Shown here: in pieces, positions 1-13,595 of the stretch
Numbering within the stretch: position 1 is the stretch's first letter
Layout: the number at the start of each line of letters is the position of its first letter
Assembly: GCA_028023455.1 (NCBI GenBank)
Contig: JAQFVV010000273.1
Coordinates: 1,225,568 to 1,289,567 of the forward strand
DNA: 64,000 nucleotides
Source: Epiperipatus broadwayi
Lineage: Eukaryota > Onychophora > Udeonychophora > Euonychophora > Peripatidae
Direction of reading: 5' to 3'
Position numbers and translations under genes: made by a program
Notes under the pieces: model-generated
What the model was told of the DNA's origin: nothing
Seen by the model: the letters and a program-made list of their open reading frames with translations, nothing else
Database searches by the model: none

Positions 1-401
1 GTATCTAAGATTTTTTTTTTTAAAGGAGAGAGGTGCTTTGAGGAAATAAAGGTGATTATTAATTTTCTTGTAAAATCAAGATAGAACATCAACTTGTGAA
101 GCTTTGATTTTTATCTCAGGATAAATATTTCCAGGTGTCTTTTTTTTTCTTTGATTAACATTTGCAATATAAATGAATGAAACTATTTTAGAAGGGCTCA
201 GTTTTTTTTTAAAGTTGTTGAAGGAAAGATGTAGCAGTCAATTTTTTTTAATATGGGAAAAAGAAGGAAAATGGAACAAAATTGAATTTATAAGAAGAGG
301 TTATTGACAATTCTATGAAATGAGATTAACATAATATTTTTCTGAGTATAATACCATGACTCTGCATTGCTAAACCATTTTTTTTCTGCTTCCTGGATTA
401 A
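1..401. other. AT-rich sequence, no gene
   Basis: This stretch has short A and T runs and no open frame worth calling. It ends at the TTAA target of the MITE that follows (398-401). Confidence 0.6.
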
Positions 402-1147
402 CCCTTTTCCCGCGCTCGACGAGACTCCTCGTCGACATCTAAAATCACTCTAACTTAGTTCGTTTTTATACGATAAAATTCGTTAAATATGTATTGAATT
501 CGTTTTTAAAAGTTCTGTACGATGGTGACATCTTCCGATTTATTTTAGAAGTAAAAAATAAAAAAAAACGCATTTAAACCTAAACAAAGAAGGAACATTA
601 TTTGTGATTGGTTCTTAGCATGCTCTCAGCCGAAAAAGACATTCTGATTGGCTGGAAAGAACAAAGAAACTGCCTGATCAAAGAAAATAAAGAAAAACGC
701 TGAGATTTTCATTTCGAATACGATTTAAATTATTATTAAATAATATTTATGGAAATTAAACATAATTTTCAGAGAGAATAATAAAAAAACAAAATTATTT
801 TCGAAAAATATTGAAGATTTAAGTAAATATATTGAAGATGTAGTAAAAAGAAATATTTACTTTTCTATAACGTAAAAGTCGATCTTTTTGTTTACATTAT
901 AACTTTTATGTTGCCGATATAGAATATCTTAGAATAAATAAATAGCAATTTATTTTTGAAAGAACTTTCGTTTTCTTCATGACCTGAAAAATTAATTATA
1001 TACTTTTTATAAACGTATCTGAGTTGAATTTAATATTATAGGCGAATATGTTTTAACAATAGGCTTTGTCTTCAGTTTGTGAGTTGGCCAATTAAAAGAT
1101 TTGATTTTTATCTGATACAACCAATGATAAAATTAGCGGTTTAAGGG
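402..1147 (+). mobile_element. piggyBac-type MITE, copy 1
   Basis: This is a 746-bp noncoding element. Both ends abut TTAA (398-401 and 1148-1151), and the termini read CCCTTTTCCCGC on the left and, inverted, CCCTTAAACCGC on the right. TTAA duplications with CCC...GGG ends are the hallmark of the piggyBac superfamily. The left end holds a perfect 8-bp hairpin (TCGACGAG at 416-423, CTCGTCGA at 428-435). There is no transposase frame, so it would depend on an enzyme supplied elsewhere. A second copy lies inverted at 26869-27638, nearly 90% similar by eye over the central part. Orientation is arbitrary. Confidence 0.85.
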
Positions 1148-1151
1148 TTAA

Positions 1152-4100
1152 TACAGAATGAGTTAAAATCACTAATCTACTGTGGCCTCATATACTAATC
1201 AAATAACCAACAAAATGAAAGAGTTTGAAGCCAACCACACAAGCTATATGAAATGCTTCTTTTCTGCCTCCTGGTCTATTAAAGGCTCATTACCTTTGGA
1301 TGGATGGAGAAGAGGAAGGAAGAGAAAGATATAAAATCTATATATAGCAAAGTTTGAAGCCATGAATCAAATTTTTGTTAAAGTTTACCTGTCATCTAAA
1401 GTGTCTACAGTGATTATTTTTTTAAAAATGGGAGAGACAAGCAAATCCACCAGTATACACTTATTAAAAAGTATTTATAATAGCTCTTTGTAAAATGGTA
1501 GAAGGAAGCCAATCAACAATAAATAATTTTAGAATTAAAGAAACCAGCAAGTCAATTGATTCATGTTTATCTTAACAGTATCTGCAATAACTTTCTTTTT
1601 TATGGAGCAAAGACAAGCAGTATGAAAATTCAAACTCAGGACATTTATAAGAAGTGAAAGTGATCGGGTAACTATGAACTTTCTTTAACAGATTTGTATT
1701 CTTACTTATTAAAAGTAAACCTTAATTTACTGGTCAAAGCAATTTTTCTTTTGATACAGAAACATTAAAGACTTGTTTATCTATAGTTATTTGCAATATC
1801 TCATAACATAGTACAAACATAGTTTAAATCTTTAAACTTAAATTTTTCATTATTTTTTTTTATTATTTTTTTTATTATATATTGTAATGTTGAAATGTTT
1901 TTTTTTTTTTTAATTGTTCTTCAGTTGTTAATGATAATGAGCAACCTATAAATATATGCATTTATAATGTTTTTTTTATTATTTTATCTTGTTGCATATT
2001 AAAATTAATATCATGTATTTTATTTTATTTTGCTAAAAGGTTGCAAAATTATTTTTATATATGTAATTTGTGGGTATACATTTTAAACATATATGTTAAC
2101 ATTACCGAATGTGTGCATGTGTAACTGCTTATACAAACATGTCAAGGAATAGGTTATATATAAATAGTTTAAATATGAGAAATTATAAAGCAAGGCTTAC
2201 ATATGAATGGAAGTGAAATAAAACACACAGGATACATATGAAATTTATTTTATGATATAATAAGTTAGGAAAGACTTAAGTAAGCATTCCATAAAATGTA
2301 TTTTTTTAAGCCAGCTTATTTTAAAATATCCAGAAATGACAAACCTATATATTACGTTTATTTGCTTGTGCTTATATAAAATTTTATATTAATTTTTGTA
2401 TTGAATTAATGTCATAATAAGCCATTTATTTAATTATTGATTTGATTTTAAAGAAAGAAAGAAAGAGTAATAGTATTAATAAAATATAATTATATATATC
2501 TTAATTGGTTTTCCGAGTTCTTATTAAAAAAAAATATTGTTGTGTTTTTCTTGTCTTGATTCTATCATTTTAATTCATCATCATTGCTCGCAGTTATTAA
2601 GTGTTATCATTCGTAAATATTGAGCAATCACTTGCAAATATTAAGCGCTCGCAAAAGGTTAAGTAAACTAGAATGTTAATTTATCTTTGGGTATTTAAGG
2701 ATTATGCTTGATAATAACCAAATTTTAGTAATTATAGTTCAACAATAGAAAGCTAAAATTATGTTGTGTCCATGAATTTTGATCATCCTCATCAAAGATG
2801 GATATCGTGTTATTGATTAAAATGTTTCAAATAATACTATATAAGAGTTATGATCGCCATCATCATCATTAATAAATTATAATCATTAAACCTAATGTTT
2901 AGCATAAGTAATATATATAGTAAATAAAGATTTATAGAAAGATGAATATCATGCATAGAGATTCATGATGATCATTCATCATCACTAGTATTATTAAATC
3001 CTAATCTTAACTATAAAAGTATTTTAGTAAATAACTATAAACGTATATAAATGCTAGTGAATGTAATATTTAAATCCCATTTTGACAAGGGATGATTTTA
3101 AAAAGTGCTTATGAGTTTATAAAGATTAATTTATTGTTGTGAGTTTATTAATAAGCTATGGCTGGTATCATCATCACTGTTATTATCATTATTATTATGA
3201 TATCACTGTTATTATCATTCATCATTATTATCATCATCATTATTACCTTTATATTATGATAAATAATCTAGTTAAATGGCCATCAATATCAATAATAGTC
3301 TTCACAATGCTTGTTTAGAAGCCATTAATAGGATTATACATGTCTGTTTATCAATATACATAAAATGAGCTAGCAATGTCTATAAGAGTCTTTGATCTAT
3401 AATATAAGTTTTGGTAATATTGGGATCTTGTAATTTTATCGATATAGATAAAATGTAAGAATGTCATTTTTTCATTAGTCATCCAAGTCATGTGTGATAA
3501 AAATGTACCGAATGAGTTTGAACTCAGTACACTCTAAACAGATATTTATTTAGATTTAAAACATTCTAGTGGTGCTCGTGGGAAAAAACATATACTTAGC
3601 TAAACTGAATAAAGAGTAATATAATCCCTTTCCAACTTCATAATATTAACTTTATATAATATATATTTTATAAGTTGTCATGAATAGCACCAGTGTGTGC
3701 ATGTGACCATGAATGGTCTTATATGGTTGGAAAGAAGAATAGGAAGGATTCTTTGTTAAAAGAACCTAGTATGGGAGATAAGCATAATGCACTCCAGGAA
3801 TCTCAAAGTGGGTAATTTTATTCAGTTGCTATATTTAATATTCTTTTATTTGATGACAATGGCCAGTATGTTTTATTGTTCAAATGACATCCCCAATATT
3901 TAGATATTATTAAATCTTTAATGATGATAGTTTTATTTGTCATTGTTATTATTTTATATGGAGAAATGAGATAACTTATTTATTTCATTATTAATGTGAC
4001 AGAATTAATGTTTGGGATAGTTGCAATCGGGCTATAATGTTATATTTAGTTATTGAATTATGGCAACTATCATTTCATCACTCATCTATTTATCTATACT

Positions 4101-4228
4101 GTGACAATGTTTACTTACTGTTACAAATAACAGATTAGATAAACATATATGTTAATAATGGATCATTTTCTATCAATTTATTATTATTTCTGTTACAAAT
4201 GTCATTCTTTCCATTACAAATGTCTTCC
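1152..4228. other. AT-rich sequence, no gene
   Basis: About 3 kb without a credible coding frame. It holds scattered homopolymer runs, an ATC/ATT-rich patch at 3157-3247, and a weak reversed tRNA box-B-like string near 3515-3530 that could be a decayed SINE. Otherwise I see nothing. Confidence 0.6.
3157..3247. repeat. ATC/ATT trinucleotide-rich patch
   Basis: Imperfect runs of CAT, TAT and ATT triplets, with a short unit around CACTGTTATTATCAT repeated twice. Confidence 0.7.
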
Positions 4229-4239
4229 TTATTTCTGTT

Positions 4240-4288
<49 letters not shown>

Positions 4289-4321
4289 ATAATATAATAT
4301 ATATATATATATATATATATG
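4229..4321. repeat. (TA)n tract with inverted arms
   Basis: A (TA)n core (about 4243-4283) is flanked by perfect 10-bp inverted arms, TTATTTCTGT at 4229-4238 and ACAGAAATAA at 4283-4292. A second TA run follows at about 4296-4321. The unit TCTGTTACAA also occurs just upstream near 4189. Confidence 0.85.
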
Positions 4322-4991
4322 ATTCATTCATTAGTGGCCTAGGTTTATGGGGACATTCTATGATGTCAGGGAGATGATTATTTTAATCAGGAATTCATTG
4401 ATAATTTTGTTAGTGATACACTATCTATCTATATATGTCTAAGGCATTATGTATATTTATAGCTACAACCATTCATTTATTATTATTATTTTGCTTTGTT
4501 AATTACCTCTTAGGACCTTTGGAATTTGAAATATGACCAGTCCAACATTTCATGCTCCCTCAAAGTAGATGTAGTTCATACAAAGGGATTCTTTTCAGGC
4601 ATTTCCATTAAGATGTGTATGGGAATTCCAGCACATCACATTTATTATTTTTATTCAGAGACATGTTTAGGCTGGAGGGCCATCATTTCTCTTATCTACC
4701 TGTACATATCAGGAATTTCTTTTAGTAAAGCCACCCAGAGGTTCATAACAGACCTCATTTATTTTTGTTGTAATCTATAATAGCATACTGCCTTCTTCAT
4801 CATTTTATATTTTTATTTAGCAAACCTGAAATGCTCTCTGCCATGATGGCACATCCTTCACAAACAGATTTCGTAATTAATTAAATCTGACTGTATACTT
4901 GTCAATTATTTATTTAAGAACTATTTTGCTTCCCACACTCATTATATACAAATGATTTTAAATGTAATAGTATTTTAAATGCTCATCTTTC
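4322..4991. other. AT-rich sequence, no supported gene
   Basis: It holds one 84-codon open frame at 4526-4780 (+) with a less AT-biased composition. I recognise no domain in it and see no neighbouring exon, so I do not call a gene. Confidence 0.5.
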
Positions 4992-5047
4992 ATGTCTTGT
5001 AATATATATATATATATATATATATATATTACAAGACATATAATCTG

Positions 5048-5079
<32 letters not shown>

Positions 5080-5085
5080 CAGATT
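4992..5085. repeat. Two adjacent (TA)n-cored palindromes
   Basis: The first palindrome (4992-5039) has arms ATGTCTTGT and ACAAGACAT around a TA core. The second (5042-5085) has arms AATCTGTTA and TAACAGATT around another TA core. Both arm pairs are perfect, so each could extrude as a cruciform. Confidence 0.9.
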
Positions 5086-8000
5086 TATTTTGTAATATCT
5101 TGAAGAGGGCTAATAATATTTTATTGCTGATTGGTTTGGTGACCAATTAAGAAATTTTTACATTGTCAAAGCCGCATCAAAATAAATTAAAGAAAATAAT
5201 CAAGTTGTATAAACAAAGTCTTAACTTATTTTGTACTAAATTCCTTAATAAATTCCTATAATATTGTTATTTTAAATAAGCTTAGCTTGTCATCACTCCC
5301 AATCTCTAAGGTTAATTACTCTATTTATTTAAATATTTCTTTGATTTAAATTCACTTGTTTGTAATGTTGTCATAAAGAATTATCATTATTACAGTTCAA
5401 ACCATTAGTAATCGATTAAATCATATCTGTACCATTCTGCAATCTTCAGAATCCATTAAATCATTGATTTTTTATATAAACCCTTTATTATTTTGAGACT
5501 CTATGTGGACCATGATCTCCAGCTGGGATGGAATAAATCCAAGCACTGCTAGTGTCATCACAAACATTAACCATTAGTCAGAGAGGCAATAGTTTAGGCA
5601 AATAGGTTAGGATTCATCTTTGCCCTGACATATGTATCTTGTGCATGGTTGGATTCAAGGTACTTTTGCTTGGAATATTGGTTGAGATAAAGTCTTATGA
5701 ATTTTGATATCTATTACTAAAAAGTTGATGAGAATTAAAATTGAATGGATTGTCAGTAGCTTTGTTTAACAGACTTTTTAGGAGAATAAGTTTAAAGTTA
5801 TAGGAAATTATAATGTATATTTATGTTTATGATTATCAGAATTTATAATTGATTTTATGCTTGTAATTATAAGAAATTATGATGGATATTTTATGTTCAT
5901 ATAATATGAATAATCAGTTTTCTTTCGAAGAGTCTACATATGTATGTGTGTGTAATACAAATATATGGGTTCGATTTTTTTTTTCCTTTATAGAAATTGA
6001 CATAATTTTCTATATTATTTCTTGATAAGTGTAAAAAAAAATGGAAAAATAAATGAATCTGTTCTGATTTATTATTTCTAACTCAAAAATGTAAATCTAA
6101 ATAAGAAATTATTTAATTAAAAAAAAGGAATGAATGTAACATTTGTTTTACAAAAAAGTGTCAGTAAACTTATTTTTGATTAGATTTTCTTTCACCACTT
6201 TCCCATAAATTAATCACTAATGTGTTAACCAAAGAGATATGCTTTAGGATGAGAAAATCAGTTGTCAAATGTAATAAGTAGTAAAGAGTCAATTGTTCAT
6301 TCTGAGTGGAAATTTTTAATTAGATTTGAAGAAAAACCACCTGTGGGAGGAAAGATTAACATGTGTTTTTTTCTTTTCTCCTTCACCCTATAAAAGGGGC
6401 TGGGGAAAGTGAATGAGAAAACTTTTGCTAATTGAGAACAACAGGCTAACTAAAATTAATCTATCTCTGAATGATTTTTCTCCAAGTTTTTTTTTTAATT
6501 TTTTTTCTCAGAATTTAATAATGTGTTTAAGTTTTATAGTATACCAAAATATGAATTTCTAATTCATATAAAAGTGGTGCATATTTTCTTTTCGTCATGT
6601 CAATTATGAATGAATCGACTTTTTAATAAGACATTTTATACTGAATACCATAATTTATCCCTTTGGCTTGTTAAAAATTCATTGAAGGAGAGAACTATCA
6701 AACTTTTTGAAATTGAAAGACCAATTCATATTATAATAATTATTTGGCTGGTTAAAATTCATTTGAAGAACTGCAGCAAACTTCTGTATAATGTTTAAAA
6801 AGTTAATTCATGTTTAGTAATCAGAAACAGCTTGGTATCTATAATTTGAACCTTTGAAATGGAAAAGAAAAAGAAAAAGAAACAAATAATTTCAAACCCA
6901 GGAAATAATATCTATCTACATTTTTATCTATCTTGATTCAAATGACTGTTTGTGCATTTTTTTATATACACATTTGATTAAAAATAACTGTATGATGTGC
7001 ATCTATATAGCTATCTCCAAATAAAATGAACGGAATACATTAATCAATTGATGGACAGTTGAAGGAAAAGACATTGGAAAGAGACTATCATAATGGTGAT
7101 ATTTATTCTTTATTACATTTCGTTTATATAATATATCATTTGTTTTTTTTTATATATTTCATTTTGTTTATATAATATGTCACACATCTAATCACTAGAT
7201 TATCTTAATTTAATATTTTTTTATTTATTTATGTTAAAATGTTTTAAGGAAAGAGGGGAAAATGATGATGATACCATTTAAGTATAAATGCTGACATAAA
7301 TTTAAATTTCAAAAGAAAAGGGAGAAATGATATAAATATTGTTTTTTATATTCTTACCCAAATTTTAATTTGTGCTTAGTATTAAATATGAAGAGTGAGT
7401 GGATGATCATAAAAACCCATAATTATGCATAAGTGTTGATGATCTGTTATTAATATAAATATTAGGGATGTTGTTGGCTTAAATGTTTAAAATTGAAATG
7501 ATTCATATATGTTTGGATTCGTTATCTGGTTAGTCTTGTCATTTATCTAGACTGTAATGGTTGAGTGTGTGGGCTTATATAAAGCTATAAATGCTTGTCA
7601 TTACTAATGTAAAGTTATCCTACCACCCAATAGATGGGAAATAGCTGTCTCATGATTTACTACCATGGCAGTCGGAGATGACTGAGTTTCACTCCATTTA
7701 TTTTGTTAAGATAGGGAATTATCAATAAAATTATTGTTTAATTGTAGAAAATGTTTTTACATGCTAATATAGAGAGTAAGTGCTTAGGCAGGAGCTCTTC
7801 ACATGACTGGATCTTAAGAAAAGATCCCTCTCTGGCTCAAGCAAACAGTTTAAGTTAGGAGTTGATGTTGTTGTTTTTTTTAATTTCCTTTACCATGATG
7901 CTTCTGTGTGCCCAATATAAATACTTCATGGTGATGTGGGATATGAGGAGAGTTTTTCTTATGTGGGACAGAATAAAAGTTGCCCTGACAGGATAAGGAT

Positions 8001-10798
8001 TCAGTCAGAGGTATATGTATGATGGGGAATGACAAAGATTTTAATTAATAAACTAACCGATCTGTGTTGATGTTTTTTGTGAATGATAATAAATTGAGGG
8101 TCGTCAAGCTGGATCGACATACTGACCTATCAAGATATATACAGTCAAAAATGTAAAGATCTGACAGGCATAAATGTAAAAGTGTGGGTTTTGAATTTAA
8201 ACCTGTTTGCAAGATCAGTAGGGGATTTTTATGGCATATCATCCTTCTTCATTAGAAATGTGAAAATTATTGCTTGACAAAATGATTTACAAATTTATGA
8301 TTATTTCACATTGCTGGTCAGAATAAATAAATGAATATGTTATTGGAATAGTCCAATGTATAATGTTTACAATTAAAGGGGGGAGGTAGAAATTTATAGG
8401 TTTTCTTCTTTTTCAAGATGTAGGTTTTCTTAAAGCTAAAAATATACAGAATTCTGATTCCGTGCATAAGCGTTTGTTTTTGTTTGTTATTATTAATTAT
8501 TTATTTGATAAATAAATGGGTCAGAGCCATAAATAAGTCATCCAGAAAAGAAGTTACTTTAAACATATATTCGAACCATAGTCTTTAATAGATCTGAATC
8601 ATTATATTTGAGTGTAACAATATTATATTTAAGTGTGTCTTGATTTTATTTTATTTTATTATTATTGTTAATGTAATACAATTTTATTATTGTTATAAGA
8701 TTATATTGTGTCTTGATGTTTCAAATATCTCCAGAATCTAAATTCAGCACCTATATTTAAAGTAATATTAGATCATATTTAAATCTAATTATTTATTTTT
8801 ATATTGATAATTTATTTCCAAGACCGATTTGCAGTAGTCATTATTATATTGTTTCCATATCTGATTCACATAGTTAATTTTATATTGATAATTTATTTCC
8901 ATGATTGAATTACAGTATTGATTTTATCTTGATTATTTTCATATTCGATTAACATAAATCATTTTATATAAGTCACTTTTATAAACTTCATTTTCACATA
9001 ATTTTTTTTATAATTAATTTGCATAATCTGATTTTATGATTTATTTCTGTACTTTACTTTCATAAGTAAATTTTTATTGATTTATCTGATTGATGTCCAT
9101 GGTTTACTTCCATAGTTTACTTTAGCAAAATATGATAGGTTTAAAGTTATTAATTAAATTTTGGTCAATAGATTAGAAATAATAGAATAAAAATGACAGG
9201 GGATAGTTGAGTTAAGTTTAATAAATTTAATATTTTGATTCATTGTAATGTTGTGAATATTGAGAGCAGACATAAAATATTTTCCCTACTCTCGGTGTTT
9301 AGAGTGATTCCCACTATTAAACTCGTATTAAAATTCAACTTAGCATATTTGGAGTCATATCCATTACAATGTAACAACTTATATGGGCACCTCTTCACCG
9401 ATCTAGACCTTGAAAAAAAGAAGTTTGAATATTAGTCTAAGAGCTAGTTTGGAAGTCAAGTAGCATATTATAATAAAATTATTATACTATTATAAAAATA
9501 GGGATCATGAATTGATAGCTGATTGAAAGATATATGTGTGTTAGAGAAATAAGATTAGGGATTCTCAGATTAGAGAACATAACACAGACATTCTGTGTTA
9601 TATAATTGTAGCTATTGAAAGTGATAGATACTGAGAATGAAAAATAAAGTAATGGAATTAAATGGGGAGGATTTATTTATGATAATTTAGATCTAGTATT
9701 AAATTAAATAATAATTTTATATTATGAACATAGATTATGAGTTCTCTGCATTAATTACTGATTTATTTCCAGTCAGATATAAATGAGAACTGTATATAGT
9801 ATTTTCTGTAGTTACAACTAGAGATCAGATATTTATAATAAAGTTGTGGAAGAAAGTTGTCTCATTATTATACATTTTATAATAAATTTATCATGAAATA
9901 TTTGCACGACTAATGGTAGATTCAAAATTAAGACCACATAGATTGAATGGTATTATCAGTATGATTGTTATTATTATTTTTTTTGAGAGACAATTTAATT
10001 ACTTTCTCCAATATCTTCTATAGTCCTAAATATGACTAATGATGATGATCTCTGGTGGGCATTACAATTTCTATCTGCAATTTGGCACCCCGGGTATATT
10101 TGATCCTAAAGTTAGTATAAAATTCAATTGACTAGCTACTTGAAATAAATGAGAGTTTATTGAGGTTAAATAAGTGAAAGATTGCACTGATATATATATA
10201 ACTCCTTTTGTAAATGCCTATAAAATTATATAGAAGCTATGTCTTCAAAATGGAATTATAATTGTTAATAAAGGAACTGTGTATTAATGAAGGTGACATT
10301 TACATACAAGGAAAAACTAAACAACAACTTGGGATTGCCTATTATTTTCTTCAATGTATAACAACAAGGGAATTCAAAATTGCATCTTTGAAGGATTTTC
10401 ATTTGCTAATTCCAGGAACATCTAAGACTATTGCATTAACTTTTATAAATAACATTTAAGTTTTTAAAAATTATAATTGGGAAACATTAATTTCATTTCC
10501 TTTATTATTGAATTCATTTCATTACAGAAATTAATAATAAAAGAGAATTAATAATTTAAAATATTTTTTGTTTTTACTTATGATTAATAAATATGTAGAT
10601 ATAGGTTAGGAAATATTAATACAAGAAAGGCATGTAAAAATAGAGAGGAATAAAGTGAACTTAGAAGTAAGAGATTAAATTATTTTTAAATTCACATAAT
10701 ATTATTTTTTGACTTGACACTACTTTGTTTGTACTAATCCAAATAGTCTAATAACAATTATATATGATAAGTGGATAAATGATTAACGTTGATATGAA
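5086..10798. other. Long AT-rich stretch without genes
   Basis: No frame over about 66 codons, and none with a recognisable motif. Around 5596-5690 is a less AT-rich patch sharing the string GGTACTTTTGC and its flanks with 62100-62230, probably remnants of one dispersed repeat. Box-B-like strings near 5955 and 8575 (the latter reversed) hint at decayed tRNA-derived SINEs but are too weak to call. Confidence 0.5.
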
Positions 10799-11060
10799 AT
10801 ATATATATATATATATATATTCTAACTAACGAAAAATTTAAAAGAAAAATGAAGATGAAGATGCTGACAATTAAAAAAAAAAAATTCATAAGAAATAAGT
10901 TTTTACCAAATGAATCCCTTCTTTGTTAAACGAGTAAGTTTTTTGGGCTAGGGGATCGATGTTTAATAGGCTTCCACGTTGTAGCCATTTCTAACTAACG
11001 AAAAATTTTAAGAAAAATGAAGATGAAGAGGTCATTTCTAACTAAATAAAAATTTAGAGA
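10799..11060. repeat. (TA)n tract plus repeated ~42-bp unit
   Basis: After a TA run (10799-10820) a unit starting TTCTAACTAACGAAAAATTT and running into AAATGAAGATGAAGA occurs at about 10820-10863 and again at 10989-11030. A third, partial start lies at about 11035. No function is evident. Confidence 0.7.
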
Positions 11061-13533
11061 AATAAAGATTTCTTAAATATACAAATTAACGACAGATGCA
11101 CTTCTTAAGTATCAATTAAATATGCAATGCATCAATTATATATATTCTAGTATAATAGGTATAGATTAAATAATTTCTAAGTATAGATTTAATCTGATAA
11201 TTTCTTAAATATGAGGCATAGACTAATATATTTCATACGTATAAATTAAATTTAACCTCCTTTGTGCGACCACGTTACAGGCCAATAGTACCTATACAAA
11301 ATCAATTCAAACAAATGAAAAGTTATTCTTTATTTTGTTAACTTTATATAAACTTATTAAAGTAACATGAAACGAATTTTGTAATCTCTCAATCGGTCAT
11401 CCACAATGAATTTCAAACATACCTAAACGATTGGGAGAGCTTCCAAATATCATATATATTATTGGATAGTTTAAGCTAATTATAACTTTATTATAACCAA
11501 TGAGAATTTTATTTAAATGATCGCACATCCACGTTATGGATTAATTATACTATATTCAAAGTATACGGCATTTACACATTTGCAGATAAATTGCATGCCA
11601 ATTACAACATTTTAAGAATGGATCGATGGATACTTCATCATTCCCAGCTGACACTATTTCTGAGGCCTACTGAAATGATGATGATGATACAGAACATTTA
11701 TAAGCTTATTTGCCAGGGCGCCAAATTGCAGCTCCAATAAAATATAGAGGTGAAATCTCAATACAATACTCTTAGTAATAATATTTCATGAATGGGTTAA
11801 TACATAATTAATTTAGAGAACACTGAGAACGCATTAAAATTGACAATATTAATATCTTTAAGAATTCCAGGCTATTCTCAGCATAATCACATTCACCATG
11901 ATTAAAGCTACAATTAAATTTTATTCTAATTATAAAGTTCTATATTCATCTCCACCTTCCTGATCCATCCCTTCATCAATTTCACGTCCATATGTCTATT
12001 ACACTATTATTTATCTTATCATCAAATTTTACATCTTGCCAGCTCATCTCCTCTCATTCTAATCTCTTCTCAGGGTTTTTCGAACAATTAGGTGTGGAAA
12101 TCGAATAAGCTGCGATAGGTTATTGGTGATAAACATTCCTCTCTTGATCGCCTCCAAAGTGAACTCAGTTGTCTTTAATGCAATCTAATATCAATTTACA
12201 TTAAAGCTGGAATATTTATGCTTATTAAATCTTTATAAACACATCATAAAACCTAGTCGCAACTATAACCAAATTATATAAAATAAAATGCGTCTAGAGA
12301 GGTTTGAGTACAACGGATGGAGAAAGGATTTTATGCCCACCCTCTGCACTCACTATCACTCAATACTATCTCTATTCTCGATTTATATTTAAACAATATT
12401 AAATTATTTGGTAATTTTATGCATTTAAAATTAACCTTTTAAATAGTTTTACTAAATATTAATTACGTACATGTTAATTCAAATATTAATAATATTATAT
12501 TGACGTATGATTGGATTGGAAATATCTAGATAATAATAACCCACAAAAACATGGAGACACACGCAAATTTTTATTTAAAACAAATAACAAATTTTATTTG
12601 ACAAACTATAATTCAATCAATACAAAAAAAAAAACATATACATTACATTATATCTACACTTTCTTTTTACCTTAAATATAGTAAATACCAATTTCTTCCC
12701 GTTTTCAATGCTTTTCCTTTTTACCACAGATATATTTTAGAAAATACGTAATCGATTTTTTTTTCTAATTAATTAAATTTAATAATTTTGTTTAATAAAT
12801 CTAAAGGCAATATTCCCTTGCAAATTTCTTGATCTTATCCGATCATCCTGATTAAATATTCTTTGGCCCTAATCTTTACAACAGAGATATCTTAATAATA
12901 GTAAGACTAAGTTATTGCAAATAAATTGGCATTAAGATCAAACATCATCCCAGTGCACTCTCTATGTTCATGTTCTTATAACATAATAATATTTTAACAA
13001 TACTACCTTTCCAGCGAAGTTCTCAGCTGGCCATGTAAATATTTATTAAATACATTTATATACGCATTGCTTATGCCCAATCATTCGTACGTTTTATTTA
13101 ACCCTTAACAGTTATTAACCTAATTATTTCTGGCTCGTATGCTAAATCCAATCTATAAAAACAATATTCAAATACACCAATTGCACATACATTATCTGCA
13201 TTCATTCAGACATTAAGTTGAATTTGCGACCTGGTATCCAATACTTATAATAATGCTCATCATGGCTATCCTCTCATACACACGTAAGGAATATCAAATA
13301 TTAATATGAGGCAGGCAGTGACCCGAATAAGAGAGAACCTTTTCACTAAGGTTAAGATATGCTAGGATTTTTTTATCGCTAGTCATATAAAAAACATAGG
13401 TATGCCAAATACCTCTGGCCATCAAAACAAGAAACCTTCTTACGGTGTAGAGCATACTTAAGTGGGAAAACTCTTCCACTGGGTTCAAATACTTTCTGAA
13501 TATAGCATATATCTCAGTGAGTTAAACTTCACT
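11061..13533. other. AT-rich sequence, no gene
   Basis: No coding frame with a recognisable motif. The patch 13288-13500 is less AT-biased and lies just upstream of a hammerhead-like motif, so it could be a decayed 3' part of a PLE. I could not recognise a nuclease C-terminus in it. Confidence 0.45.
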
Positions 13534-13595
13534 GAATTTGTGGAGATCTTTGTCTATCCACACACACACACACACACAGGTCGAAACGTCAAATT
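13534..13595 (+). ncRNA. Candidate hammerhead-like motif with (CA)n loop
   Basis: The 3' half reads GAA (13583-13585), self-complementary ACGT (13586-13589) and C13590, the same arrangement as at the ends of the PLE loci at 22-28 kb. Upstream, GATC (13545-13548) can pair with GGTC (13579-13582) as stem II, with the loop filled by a (CA)n tract. TTGTGGA (13538-13544) stands in for the conserved CUGANGA core, with C3 and A6 changed. AATT strings on both sides could form a weak stem I. The core deviates and there is no recognised PLE protein next to it, so this is tentative. Confidence 0.3.
13558..13578. repeat. (CA)n dinucleotide tract
   Basis: About ten CA units, placed inside the loop of the candidate ribozyme motif. 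Confidence 0.95.

Noticed and set aside
4526-4780. 84-codon frame (+)
   Set aside because: No domain, no splice context, and no conserved neighbour; length is compatible with chance in this composition.
10080-11730. Inverted pair GCAATTTGGC... at about 10079 and 11713
   Set aside because: Similarity stops after about 17 bp on each side, so it does not define an element.
13105-13125. TTAACCCTTAAC as a third piggyBac-type end
   Set aside because: No matching opposite terminus or internal MITE sequence nearby.
13294-13488. 64-codon frame (-) upstream of the 13.5-kb motif
   Set aside because: Lies on the opposite strand from the ribozyme-like motif and has no PLE or other recognisable residues.
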